Source of the DNA: Numida meleagris
Lineage: Eukaryota; Chordata; Aves; Galliformes; Numididae
DNA length: 64,000 bases
Assembly: GCF_002078875.1 (NCBI RefSeq)
Contig: NC_034412.1
Location: 85,051,491 to 85,115,490 of the forward strand
Direction of reading: 5' to 3'
The notes under the pieces were generated by a model, which was given only the letters and a program-made list of their open reading frames with translations, did not search any database and was not told the DNA's origin. The position numbers and the translations under genes are program-made. Of the stretch, positions 28,001 to 41,500 are shown piece after piece. The first letter of the stretch is position 1. Each line of letters opens with the position of its first letter.

Positions 28001-31000
28001 CAAGCAACAAATACCATGCTGAAAAAAAACAGAAAGTGGTTTCTTCTATATATATTCCAAAGCTCAACATCTGCTCCACAATAAACATACGACACTGAGT
28101 TGTGGAATATTAGTACTTTCATAGCAAAGGTAATTAACTTCATGGATTAGCTCTCCATCTGTTTGCAGTAGTTACATAGTATGTGCATTTTGGGGTAGAG
28201 AAACACTGTAAAATATGCTCTAAGCATCAGCATGTTAACATAACTTAGTAGCTTTTCCAATGCATACACTAAGAGTGATCTATGGCACATTATCTGCGTG
28301 AATTTCTCCCAGCATCCCAAATATCACTGCAGTGCTGGCCAAGAACACATGACAAGCAGTGAAGTTACACTGATGTAAGAGCCATAGGCACACTGCAGCA
28401 TTTCCTATCTGCAGACCCTACTCAACCTTTTCTGAGAGCAGAGGCTACCAAGGAGGTACTCTTATCTTTGCTTGTCATCTTCTCAAGGTCTTTTTTACCC
28501 TTTGTGGATGGCATATTTGGAGGCACAGGGGAGATCTGATGACTCTTTGCCTCAGAAAGATTTCCATATGAGACTGACTGGAGCCAGGGAAGCTGGCCAT
28601 CCTTATCAGAGTCAAAACAAATCATCATGCTTCTGAGCAGCAGGATAATATGGAGTTCACCAGACTCTGCTCTGTGCAGTGGTGTCCTATGGGTGGCAGT
28701 GGCTTGAATGAAGGATGTCCTAAGGAAGGACAATGTATAGCTTTGTCCCACTCTGAACAGGGAATGCAGCACCTCATGGTAAACGGAGAGGGGGCTAAAC
28801 CTTTAACAGCCCACCTTCATTCATCAGGTAAATCCCACCACAGTTTGCTCTCAGGCCCTGGAAACTGCTAATGAAGATGTATTACTGTGTGCTCAATATG
28901 ATAATATTGTTCAGAGTTGTAACTCACATCAGTACCCATTACCCTGGGGATAGAAGGGGCCTTCTCTCAAAATCATGTCATTTCTTTTTTTTGTTACTGC
29001 TATGAAAGGCCATTTGCATTGTGGATGTGGCCAATCGTTACTTCATGGGCCATATCTTACTCTTGGGCAGATGAAACCTATCATCTCCTATACTTGGCCT
29101 ATGTCACCTCACCAGCAGCAAGGCTGTTCTGGTTCAGGAGGCTGTGGGAGGAAACCATCCAGGCACATCTATGGGATGATCCTACCTGGCTCATCCTACA
29201 GCCAGCCACATCACACAACAAACTAGTTATCCACAGCAGCTGCCTGAACCCTGGGCAGATGCCACCATCTCCTGCTTGTCAAACATTCTTAGGTCTTTTC
29301 TTCATGGGCTACCTAATTCATACCCAGAATCCTGGCCATTTACGTGTATTTACAATGATGGTGAGTCAACAGAGGTACTGATCCCTGCCTCAAAGAATTT
29401 GACTGGGGTTTAGTCATTCTGAAGTATTTCTGAAGAGCCCTGGAAATACCAGTGCACACTGGGTGTATCCAAGGTGGGTCAGCCAACACAGGTACAGAAA
29501 CCTCCATCTTCATGTTACAGCATTTCTCTTATATACCAGTCTACTAGTCAGTAAATTTATCTTCATCTTGTCCATAGGATTCCTCTTTACCTATGAGAGG
29601 GCTGTTCAAAAAGCTCTCATGTTGATGAATGCTGGTGAATAACTGGTGAATATTATCTTCAGTCACCAGTGGCACTTAGTCAGCTGCTGAAATAGCTGAA
29701 AAACCAAAGGACTTAAGAAAAAAAAAAGACTTTGATAGTATAACAACAAAGAAGAAGAATGAAATGTATCCCTAAAAATAATGCATCACCTGAATTTTAT
29801 TGTTCATAACATCTAAAGCTTTCTTCTGCTGCAGTAAGAAAAACTAAGGGCTAGTTTTAAATTCGTTCCCACTTCTACTGTTACACATATTTCTTCTGCT
29901 CACTTCATTCGCTGCTCACAACTCAACACTAGAGAATGGCAGTGTTTAGCTTATTGAATTTTTCTTTTTAAAATGCCGGTGGTAACAGGCAGTTCTTTTC
30001 AAGAGAGTTTGCAATGAATCTGAGCAATAGCAGAAATGATTAGATTTTGAAATGAAATGAGTACAGCCAGTTGGGCCATGAGCATCTTTGAAAAAAGGCT
30101 CTTTTGCCAACACCCAAGCACTGGGGAAAAAGTCAAGCCCCTCTGTGTGCAGAGAGATTCCAAAATCTAGCTCTTGCAAATTATTGAAAATAATTTTAAA
30201 GTGTCTTTGTTTGAGCTGGTATTGAAGGAGCATAAGCAAAGTGCTTTTTGCAACATGATTCAGAGATCAAATCTGCTTCAGTCAAATTCCTGTCGAACTG
30301 CTCAATATTCGAACGATCACCGTCTTATTCCAGATGTTATAATAATTTTTAAAAGAAAGATATGACATACAGGGGTAGAAATTAACCTAAAAATTATCTA
30401 AATTATTTGACCGTCTATCTTGACATTGCCTATTCATCAGAGCTATTAAGGTTGCTGGAGTCACTCTGCACCAGATATATGAGGCTGCACAGCTGAGAAA
30501 CTGGGCATTTTGCATGAAGACAGATAAGTAAGTAGTATCTGGATATCATGTTGAGAAGTGATTGACAGCATTGCATTGCTTCCCACCAAAGGTACTGCCC
30601 CAACTATAACAAGGGCCGGATACAAGGCTTTGTTTCCTGGGTCACATAATTCAATTTTAGATCAAGAAGCTGAAAAAATAATATTTTCCTAAAGCAAATA
30701 TCATCCTCCAAATTCTGGAGTGATTCTGGCTGTTACTGTGCCTGTAGAACTTTGCACACGTTAGTCTAGGGTTTATGTCACTGTAATGGTGATAAAACTC
30801 CAGTCACAAATGGAGAATCAAGACACTGTACCTCCACTGCATTGCCTAATCTGCCTAAAGGCAGTGAACCACACTTTTATTCTCAAGCATAGATAATGGT
30901 GTGAAAGACTATGCTTAAAAAAAAAAAGCCATTGCTTCATTTCCCCCTTTGCCATTTATTTTAATTAGTATTTGTTTCATGGCTGGAAATGCTGTGTAAA

Positions 31001-34000
31001 TACTATTACTGCTATTCATTGTATACAATCAATCCACATTCACATATATGGTTTCTTCTGATGGTAATGTACAAATAGTATGTCTCATGTTTTGAAAATC
31101 ACTTGACTTAATTTGCACAATGCTTTCAGATCCTTCCAGTCAGAAAAGATGGTATAAATACAAATTATTGTTTCCATGTGTTGCTTTCTTTAAATAAGTA
31201 TAGACTCCAATCTTTTTCTTCCTGGATCTTTCTGCTGATTCCTAATGCAAAGGCAGACACTAAAATGCAATGTTAATTATTTCCATTACAAATACAATGA
31301 TCACACTACTAAGTGCACAGCTTTTGTGCTTTAAAAAAAAAAGTCATTCTAGTTATGAATTTATCCAAATGTGATTTTAGAACAATGTGCCAGTGGAATA
31401 ATTAGTACTGTTCTCCCAGTTAGCAAAATCCTTTTTCTATTACCAGTACACTTTTCAGTGAGCACTAACAAGTAAGAATAAAATAACGTAAGGACATGAG
31501 TGCAGTAGGTTACAACATGTGGACATGCCTAGCAAACAGAGTTGAAATTTGTGGGATTGGTCCCCGTTATTGTGTTTGGACAAGTGAGTGTTTACAATCC
31601 ATTTTCCTTCCCATTCTTCCCTTTATTTGCAAGTGCTTTCAGCCATTGACCATGCTTTGGTCTCCAGCTGTGAAGGAATGGGGATGCACTATTTGTAAAT
31701 AGTTCATCTGGAAGGTGAGGACTCTTATATTTCTGAGAGTAAGTCAACCTAAATCTGGACTCCTGTTTGTATCCACACAACACTGCACCAAACTTGGGCT
31801 ACTGAACTTGATCCCTTGTTCCTCTAAAACAGCCAGCACCCAAGCGTGTCATAGCTTTTCAAGAGTTACAGCGTGCTTTGTGTTCAAGAGCCAACACATA
31901 CACACGGGCTGCGTATACCTCCATCTAGAATAAACTGACATCCATCCATGCCCAAGCTACTTCAGACATAACAGATCTGGAACTTATTTAATTGTGTAAT
32001 ATATTACAGCTGTCAGAGAAGAGCATAATTCTCTATGAGTTTATAAGACTTTTTGTATTATGTGTTGTATGTGCATTAAGTTCCACAGTTTCTTACCTAC
32101 AGAGGTTTGAATTCAACTCCCAGAGTGCACCCTATTACCATCGGATGTTTCAGGTCATTTCTGGAATCACTCTTCCTTTAGCATTATATACAACCTTAGT
32201 ACATTCCTCACATACTTCAAAAAAAAATGATGTAAAAGATCACAAATGCTGCAGTTAAGCTCAAGACAACTATTAAAATAATAAACCAAGACTAAATTTA
32301 TTGTTATTATCATTAGAAACTCCCTATCAGATCACTCTAGAGAAGATGCAGTCTATTGTGCCAGAAAAGGAGATAAATGCCTTTTGGCCCCTATCAGTCT
32401 CCCACACAGTTTCCAGGCAGAGTCCAGGAGCTGGGACAAGACAAAGACAATTCATGATAAGCAGTTTCTCATTTCTGTCAGACACTGTGGTAAATTGGTG
32501 CATCTTGATAACAGGACCTATTTCCCCACTTTCTGAAGTCAAGGCCCACGCAAATCATCACCATGCCTCAGTGAATGTTGCACAAAACATTCTGGTTATG
32601 TTCTTTTTTTTCCACATAAGGAGCAAGAAAAGAGATAAAATGTTCCAGTTTCACATTTGTCAGTGTTTTCCTATTTGCTGGCCCCTAAAAAGTTTTCACT
32701 AGATACACAGACTTTTATATGAGGCAGAGCCTATTGACAAACAAGTTGCTTTACTTGGACACTTCTAGGTACCTTCTGAAGTAACATACAACACCCAGTG
32801 ATCAAACAGAAGCCAGAGACATTGTACCAACTACAGTGCTGCACTTTCAGAGAGCCATCCTTTGGTTTGTTATGTTTTTCATTTTGAACTCTCTGGAAGA
32901 ACTACGTAAAAGAAAATAGTTTTCCTTATTCATTGTGATTGTCAAGTGGTAGGGTTTCAGGAGATGACTCATTTTGAACCAGCAAAAAAACAAAAGAGTA
33001 AGAAAATGCTTAAGTTCCCAAGTTCAGCACTCCAAAAATGTCTTTCAGTTTGACAGGCATGGGTGGAAAGAGCTCTGAACTGCAGCTCCGCTTAGCTCAG
33101 GAGCTGCAAAGTACAGGTCAGGTCAGTGAGATACGCAATGGAGAGCAAAACAGAGAACACTGACAAGTTATTTGCCTCAACAGAAGAAAAAAAGAGGAGT
33201 CATTCTGACATAAATCTTGAAATCTTGATGAGCATTTTATTCTTAACTGGAATAAAAGATATAAAAAAAGGGTGCAGAGCCTCAGGAGGAATCTGGAAGA
33301 CTCTTAGAGGATCTGTACATGAAAAACACAGAACACTAAAGCAACTACAATATTATTAAAGAAGTTCCCTGGGGATCTCTCAAATACACAGTTCAGGTTG
33401 CTCCCTCTGAATAGAGCTGTTGCCATTCTTCATGGAATCGCCAGTGGGGCATAAATCAAAAGCCTGAAAACTGAAAGAGACAATTCATCTCATAAAGAGG
33501 TACCTGTCTTGCCTAGAATGACTCAGAATAACTGGTTAAACCCATAAAGAAGGCGATCAGAGGAAACTGTGATTTCTTAGTAACCTATCACCAGATAAAG
33601 GCATGGTCTTGTGACAGCAACAGCCCTTATGTGTTGCAAGATGCAGAATATGTTCAAGATCCTAAAGTATTATACATTTCTGAACATTGTGACATGAACT
33701 CTTGTCACACTTCTCTTCAGACAAAGGAATATAATGCTTATTTTCAATTACTCATTTGATTCACTTCTTTCTCAGTTTCTTACCTCCCGTGTGCAACAGT
33801 CCTTTACGTATTTCCCCCTCACTTTCTCCTTACTTTTCCTTGCCTGCATGTGACCCCACTCTCACAAGACCACCCTTCAGAGAGTCCTTCATCTGAGGGC
33901 CATGTTTTGCTTCTCTTCCAATCCTGCCTCCTGCATCAGAACACGTCTCTCACCTGCTCTCACTGCCTGTGAATGCATCGCTAACTCACACAGGAGTTAT

Positions 34001-34965
34001 GTCAGGGAAAAAAGTCATACACATCCAAAGCAATAAACAGTTCTCTGGAGTCCCAAACAGCCCTTCTGCCTGCAGCCACACGAACAAGGTCAGTGTGGTG
34101 GCATTTGTGTAAAATGACCAATGTTCTGGAGCATTTGCAAACCTCAAGTTTAGGCCAACATCCACTACCATTTTTTTAGAATTTCCTGGCATGGAATATG
34201 ACCCTTTTATTTCTGCCCATAGAATCCTGAAAAAGTTGACATGAATGAAAAATGAATGAGTTTTTCTATCTTGGCTGCTCCTTCTCAGGGCTATATCTAT
34301 GCAGAACTATGTAGAACTATCTACTATCTATGTAGAAATTACCTCATCTTTTGTTCCATTAAACCATCCACAGTGATGGCTACAAAGCGACCAACAGCCA
34401 GGGGAAAAACAAGGGTATAACCAGGGATTAGTAAGAGTAGAATGACAAACAGTACCTGGAAATTTGTCTACTTCAGTCAGTTTGCATCATTTTTAGATGA
34501 ATTTGGAAAAAAATAAAAGAAAGGAAAAAAAAGAGAGAAAAATGTTAAAAGAACTTTTGGCTTGGATTGAAAACAGGTACCTGAAAATTAGCTTCTAAAT
34601 AAGAACAAATGAAGCTTGATAGAGTGGTGAGTCAAGTTTTTGGAAGAAAAAGAGAAAAGATTTCTTTTTATAGCAGTAATGATAATTCCACTAGTGTAAG
34701 TATCTTTCAGTGCATGATTGAAGGTAACACTCAGACAAATGTCTGCATTAGTAGAGACATAATAATCACCCATACATTTGGGATGTATTCAAAAAAATTG
34801 AATTTCATCAGATCATCCATGCAAACAGCAAATTCCTCAAATCAGCCTGCCTTGATCTTCTTGATCTTGCTCTCTATCCACTTACAGAAGGCAACAGGCA
34901 GCTCTCCAACTTCTCAGTTGTTTTTTTTTAAGGCAATTTTACAGGTATAGCAGACCACAAATTAG
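25096..34965. other. Intergenic sequence, no gene recognised
   Basis: This interval of nearly 10 kb is mostly AT-rich with an imperfect TA/CATA-rich tract near 26040-26130. No exon of a known gene, RNA gene or clear repeat family was recognised. The 28.4-29.4 kb part is less AT-rich and has overlapping open frames of 116 to 120 codons on both strands with no recognised similarity. Confidence 0.55.
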
Positions 34966-34969
34966 CCAT

Positions 34970-35456
34970 GCTGTGGTACAAGGGGGAGAATGGTGGGGCC
35001 ATTATAGCCCATGGAGAACCAGCAATATATGGTAAGAGCCCCTGTGCCCTGCCTGCCCCCTGCCCACCCAGTGCCTGGGGCTTGGGGTGGAGGGTCTGCA
35101 ATCCCCACCAATATTGGCTCCCAGAACATGGGACTATCCTGCCCAGCTGCAGATGCAGCTTCAACCCAGTTTTACCAGGTTTTCTTTCATCGTTCTTTTT
35201 TGGTTTACAACACAGAGAGGATAGCAGGAACGGCTGTGCCTGTGTGCAAAGGCATACTGTAATTGCCCTCTATTATTATTGCTTTTGTTGTAACTTTTTC
35301 TGTTTTACATGCTTAATCTTTACTTGCTAGTGTAATTCTTCTTTTTTATTTAAAAGTATCTGTAGTGCAGTGGTTACTCTGTCCAGAACAATAAAATAAG
35401 AAGGTCTGTGAGCAAGGTGTTGCTGGCAGTTCTTGGGTCTCGTGGTGATCTTACAG
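34970..35456 (+). mobile_element. Candidate solo LTR (endogenous retrovirus)
   Basis: This is a GC-rich block in AT-rich surroundings. It begins TGTGGTACAAGGGGGAGAAT and could end near GGTGATCTTACA, giving the TG...CA termini usual for LTRs. An AATAAA hexamer (35390-35395) sits about 60 bp before that end, followed by G/T-rich sequence, as expected for an R-U5 layout. No internal retroviral genes flank it, and I see no clear target-site duplication. It could instead be unrelated unique sequence. Confidence 0.35.
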
Positions 35457-36654
35457 TGAAGTGGACGCTAGGGTGTTTTAATACCTACAGATCACACAGT
35501 GAAGCACACAGAAAACAGATCTGAAATTGCTGCTGAGGAGAGATGGAGAAAAACAAGAAAAACAACAAACAAGGACCAAAATGGCACTGTTATCTTGGAA
35601 AGTGTTGCCTTGAAGTGAATTTGGGAATCTATGAGAAAGAGATTGACAGAACAAATAATGCAAGGGGAGTTCCTTCCCTGATAAAATGTTTAATAAACTT
35701 TATCAAGAAAACAAAACCAAGAAAGCTGATGAAAGGAAAGAGGAAATAAAATACACAATTATTTAATTAATTATTTTCAGTTCAAAGTAATAAGTAATTA
35801 ACAGAGTGACAAGAGGATCAGATATCTTTGCAGCTTTGGTTTAGTGCCAGCTGCTATATCTCCTTCCTAAAACGAAATAAAACTGGCTGTAAAACTCACA
35901 CAGGTTTCCAGGGAAAATGAATAAGTCCAATAAGACCTTCCCTTTCTCTGACCGACACATTCTCTGAAACATCTTTAAGAAATATGAAGTGAGTTTTGAA
36001 AAACTGAGTAATATTTTTTCATATAAAAGTTAACACATTCACTCAGTTAAATTGCAGCTACCTGTTCATTCAGATTTCTCTTCTGCTCTCCTTCCTCTTT
36101 TCTGGGGAGAAGGAATGCCAGCTCAAGGCCATCTCCATAATCTTAGATGACCAGAATGATGTTAAAACCACATTTTGGTCCTCCCCACCTTCACCTCCAT
36201 GGCTACATCCGAGCTTAGGCCCTCACCTTGGTCCTCAACTGAGCTACACTATGTGTATTCTGGTGCACTCATGTATCCCTCTGATCCTGACTCCAACCTG
36301 CTGACCTGACTTCCCAGCTTGACCTTGGACCTGCTTCACCTCAGTGAACTGACTGGTGGCCACTGGACTCTCTGCTGAGTCTGATTACTGTCACCAGACC
36401 TGCCCTGTTCTTCTTCTTGGGGTACAGAGAGACCATGCCCTTGTTGGCTGCCACTTTTGCCTCCCACACAGAGCATCCTGCATTTGCAGCTTCCCAGTGC
36501 AGCAGTTCCACTCCATTCAATAGTGTACCAGCCCCTAAATGACTCACTTTGGGTTCAGTTTGCTGAATTTATTTATTGACCTTTTCTAGCCCACCCTGCC
36601 ACTCAAAGCGGGGCTAATTTCAGTACTATATGGGGTTGTTCAGGGCATCATTCA

Positions 36655-36885
36655 ATTGAATTTTGATCTCTTGAGGAGGGAAATTCCTCAGTCTCTCTGG
36701 GAAGCCCTGCCCAGTGCTTAATCATCCTCATGGGGATTTTTTTCTTTATATCCAGCCAGAATTTCCCTTGTTGAAGCTTTTGACTGTTGCCTTTTGTCCT
36801 GTCTCTGTGCATCATTCCATAATGATGGTTCCATCTGGTTCCATCTCCTTTATGACCCCTTTCCCAGCTACTCCCACTTTGTGGT
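36655..36885 (-). mobile_element. Old CR1 LINE ORF2 C-terminal fragment, reverse
   Basis: The - strand frame (36648-36908) encodes a diverged version of the CR1 ORF2 end, with DRTKGNSQKLQQGKFWLDIK and MIKHWAGLPRE recognisable against the usual DRTRGN..L.QGRF.LDI and KHWN.LPRE. The typical 3' tail is absent, so only an internal piece survives. It is older than the 5.2-kb copy. Confidence 0.85.
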
Positions 36886-38529
36886 ATCATTAGCTGACTC
36901 ACCTTCATTTAAGGGCCAGCATGAGTTGGCTGCTCATGTCTCACTTCTCTGCTGATCTCAGAGCAGAACGCTATTTCTTCTGTACAGGTCCCCTACACAC
37001 CGCAGGCCTTTCAGAATACATCAAACACTCCTATATAAAAAATGTCCTATCATAAGAACTCTTTTTCCCTTCTGCCACAAGATTTCAAACTTTATCTTCT
37101 GGTAATCTTAGGAGAGTTACTAAACAGGACTGTTCATGCCTTGGATGTGTAGTAGAGAGATGGTAAAACCAACTCTCTTCCTTTGACATGGGGCTGAAGC
37201 AACAGCTTTGCAGTCAAATGTATAATTACACTGTGTAAAGGTCCTATTGGTTGCTGTCAATTGGAGACAAGAATTGGTTACCCTGGAAGTTACAATTATC
37301 GGTACCATATTCATCATTTTTTTCTTTGGTTAAGAAAGTCAGCATTACAAGACTGCATCCAACAGTTACTGTAGTAAACAGTGTTTCTTAGGAACACAAT
37401 ACTAATTTTGATGTCAGAATTGCTTATGGAGCATAAACTGGAGTTTTCATAGGAATGTAGGTTTGCTTGCTTTTTACCGAAAAAATACTTCCCTTAAATT
37501 GCAACTATCAGCCTTGACTGTAGCGTAATTTTTGTGGGGGAGGAAAAGAGCTGGGGGAATAAAATATTGCTGATAGAATTTCCTAGCAATTTGGCAATCA
37601 ATTGGAGAAACACAAATTACTTTAAATGCATCTGAGTGAAATATTTTGACTTGAATTCACATTTCAGCTTCTCATTGGGAGTCTGAATTACCATGTCTTA
37701 GGTTGGAAAGGGAAAGAATCAACCTTAGTGAACTTCTGGACTCTAAGACTGTGTACTGTCAGCTGCACCTTGAAAGCTGGCATGTGATGCATAACAAGTC
37801 TGCTTTCATTCTATGCCATTAGATTTGGAATCAGATTTGGCCTCTGAAAGATATAATGACAAACCCACTCATCCACAAACCTACTCAGTTACTCCTACTA
37901 GTACTGACTGTTGTAGTTACCATTTTTTTTTAAGTTCCCTCCAAATTTTAACACTGAAATAGATATGCTTCTGTATTTTAACTGTGGGAAGGAAAACAAC
38001 ATTTGGCCTCTGCATGCAGACCGACTCCTTCACTGCTGTCATTCACATACGGCTCCTGCCATCACCATCACCCACAAACCCACAAATGTAGGACTGGGTC
38101 TCCCATAGTTCACATCCTCTTCTGTCACTGAAGAGCATTTGATTTGCTCACTCAGCCTAATATATATACTTTTTTTTTTTGTAATAAATCCTATGAAAAT
38201 AGCTAATGTTTGAAAATAGGCATACCCTCCAGGCAAGGAAAGAATATTGGCTGAATGAGATTTTTAACTGCATTCCAACTGCACAGCACTCACTCAAATG
38301 ATATATGGCAGTGTGGAGTAAAACTTGATTCACTTCCTTTTATCCAGCCAGTCACACCTTGGATAAATAATCTAAAAAATAACTTCAATGTTTTCTCAGA
38401 TTTACATAGGGCAAGACAGCTGGTCTCAAAACTTTTCTGTAATAGACTGAATAAAGAGAAAATACACAGGGAAGAAAGACGTGCCATTCTCTGGTTGTTG
38501 TTGTTTGGTTGGTTGGCTTTTTGGGATGT

Positions 38530-38558
38530 TTTTTTGTTTGTTTGTTTGTTTGTTTGCT
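38530..38558. repeat. (TTTG)n microsatellite
   Basis: About six GTTT units in a row follow a short poly-T. It is plain simple sequence in the intergenic interval. Confidence 0.9.
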
Positions 38559-41500
38559 TTTCTTTCTGCTGCTGTTGCCAAATCACAATTCCTACTGCTC
38601 TATTCCATTTTTACAACACTGTGCAGTTACTGATACAATGTATTAAACCAGGGTGAAACCACTGTAATTCCATTCTGAATGAAGCCAACAGCGGTTACAG
38701 GATGCTTCAAATAAATTAGACAGAATTGTAGCAGGCACAGGCTTGGCACAAGAACTACGAAGGACATAAACAACTCTTCTGTAAAGTGCAATTGGAGAGT
38801 CTAGACCCATTTATGTTAAAGCATATAAACTCACCAATAAACTAAACTGGGAGTTACTGTTCTCTTTGATATGTGATACAAGAAATAAGGGCCATCAGAT
38901 GAAACAGAGAGGCAGCAAGCCAAAAGCTGCTCACAGGAGCCAATTTTTCAACCCCTGTTTGACATCCTAAGATTTTAAAGTGAAATGGCAGTGAACTTCC
39001 AAGAGCAAGTTGGTTATTTGCACAATCTTCAGAAACATCTGAAGTAAAAAAATTGCAGAGGAACTGCAGCTTGTCAAGGCTAGAAGAACAGCGCTGCTTG
39101 TAGCAGTGGTAATAACTTCTACTACCCTGTATGATAAACAAGCAGACTTTCAGGCACACACACTTTGCTTCCTAAGATAAAAAGGCAAGCTACTTCAGAT
39201 CTGAAAAAGAGCTTTTTTTGCTTTTTTTCCACAGAAGTTCAACCATTTGTTTGTACCAGTTAGATATAAGATACTATAGCTTTCTCAGGATTTATAATAG
39301 TCAATTACAACAATAACAAAAAAGGAAGGAACGTAAAACATTATTCCTCACTGATATTTCAAGCATAATCTAACATGAATCAGCCATAGAAAAGGAAATG
39401 CCTTCATTTTGAGTTGCAATTTTAGACAAACTATGCACACATCTTACCAGCTGCAACCATTTCTTTCTTCTGGGATTTCAGTGCAAGATCCTCCTGAACT
39501 CCTCAGCAATGTCTCCCCCCTTTCCAGAAAAGAGTCATTGGCTCATTTTTAAGTAACTTCCATACTAGACTGGTAAATAGGACACGAGCTTTCTTAACTG
39601 TGGGAGAAGTTAAAACTAACGCTTTGTCAAACCCACACCAGGGCTTATTAAAAGTTTGATAAGAGGAATTTCTGCGCTCTTCCTCCACTGCTTCCCACAG
39701 GAGAGGCCATGCCACTCATGTTGTAGGAGTAAAACCTATCTTACATAGGTCATTGATCCTGTCATTACTAATCAGTTCTGAATTTCAACCAGAAAGCAGA
39801 TACAGAGACACTTTGCATAACTCACCTTCTAGGTGTGTATCATCTTCACTTGTATCAAATATTTGCTAAGAGGTGGAAGTGGGAGGAAGCTACTGAGGCT
39901 GAAAAGAAGCCAGGAATAAATGTAGTTACTGCTTCCTGACCCTAGAAAGTTTTTTTTACTTTTTTCTTTAACCTTGCTGAGCCTTGAGTTTTGAGGCTGG
40001 ACATCTCATCTTTGTCTCTAAACAAATTCAGAGGTTAACCAGCAGGGAACTAACTCAGCCAGTGGTGTGGCAAGACATGAACTATACAGCACAAAAGCCA
40101 AGAGAGCAGAAAAGCATTTCCAACTCCTTTTAGTTCTCACTTTTGGAAAATTCTAAAACTGGTGATAGCTATGGGATGAGAATACCAGGTAACTAGTTTT
40201 ACTAGTTTACTTCTGATCTGCACTGGGCCTTTAAATACATGGGAACCATATCCAGGCTAAGCTTCCAAAGCATGTTCTTTACACTAGGGCCAGGCCTTCC
40301 GAGGCCTGCCCACTGGGAGAGGAGAATCAGGTTGAGAAATATTTCCAGTGTGAGCTGGGTGTGAGCTGCCTTCAAATCTGTTCTTGCTGGAGGAAGAAAA
40401 TACACAGCTGTTGCCAACTCATGAAAACTCAGCCTGGCATAGGATGCTGGGGCTGTAAGCAGTAGGTCTTTGCTGTTCACTTCTCCTTGTACTTGATCCT
40501 TCTCCTTCTTTCTTATATTATCTTTTTGTGTGTGGACATTCTAACTCAGTGATGGGGACTGGTCACTGTATGTAGCTCATCCTGTAGAGAAAGCAAGAAG
40601 GAACAAGGGAAGACCCCACTGGTCAAACTAAAGAGAAATGTGAGAGCCACCAGTTAGGAGGCTGCTCACACAAAGTGCTTCTGCACATAGAGTGAGTGGT
40701 GTGCAGGAAAGAAAGGGTTGCCAGAAAGAAGTGGTCATCCTGGAAGGGAAAGTGAAGATCATGGCTAGATGAAAGATCTGTAAAGTTGCTGTCCTTCTGC
40801 TATTGATTAGTAACTCCCTATGGAGATTATCAGAAACATTCAGGACAGTTTATTGTATCTAATCAATATGAATAGATTTTTTTTTCCTGTACCAAATAAT
40901 TTTCTCTAGTACTCCAACCAATATGCTAGAAGAAAGAGAGATGAGACAACAACAAAAAATTAATAATTTTTGAATGGCAAAGTCATCTCCTTACATTGCC
41001 TTTACCACTGAATGAACTGTCCTAGCAGATTAAAGTTATGAAGTTTGTATTGCTGCCATCACTGAATTCATCACATTTGCTCTTATACACAAGGCACTGA
41101 AGCATACCTTTTAAAAAGCAGTAGAAGGTGGGCTGTGCCTCTTTGAGCCACAAAAGAAGGCTCTCAGCTGTATTCAGGAGGTGAAGTTCGGGGTAGCTTT
41201 AAGCCTCCCTGAGGCTGCCCAAACCTGAAAACAGGCACAGATGTAGCATGAGCACTACTCCGGCCAGCCCGAGCTGCTTGTGGGGACACATCCTATAGGA
41301 TTGTCCTCACTGTACACTGATTGATCCTCATGCTGAAAAACCCCGCCCCAGGGTGTATTAGCAGCCCCTGTGTATGAATGGGCACAGCACTGTGGTGCCA
41401 GAGCTTCGCTTCAGCTCTCGGTGAGGGAAGGGATAACACTGCTGTGGCACTGCAGGATTTCTCCCCTGATGGGTGACAAGGAACAGATGCTCAGTGCTCG

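Noticed and set aside
29592..29640. Possible mariner end (GGGCTGTTCAAAAAGCTCTC)
   Set aside because: It has a short resemblance to the galluhop terminus, but the diagnostic GTAATGCCTCC and following sequence are missing.
37700..37735. Possible CR1 tail (TTAGGTTGGAAAGGGAAAGA)
   Set aside because: Only about 20 bp resemble the CR1 core, with no terminal repeat and no continuing similarity on either side.
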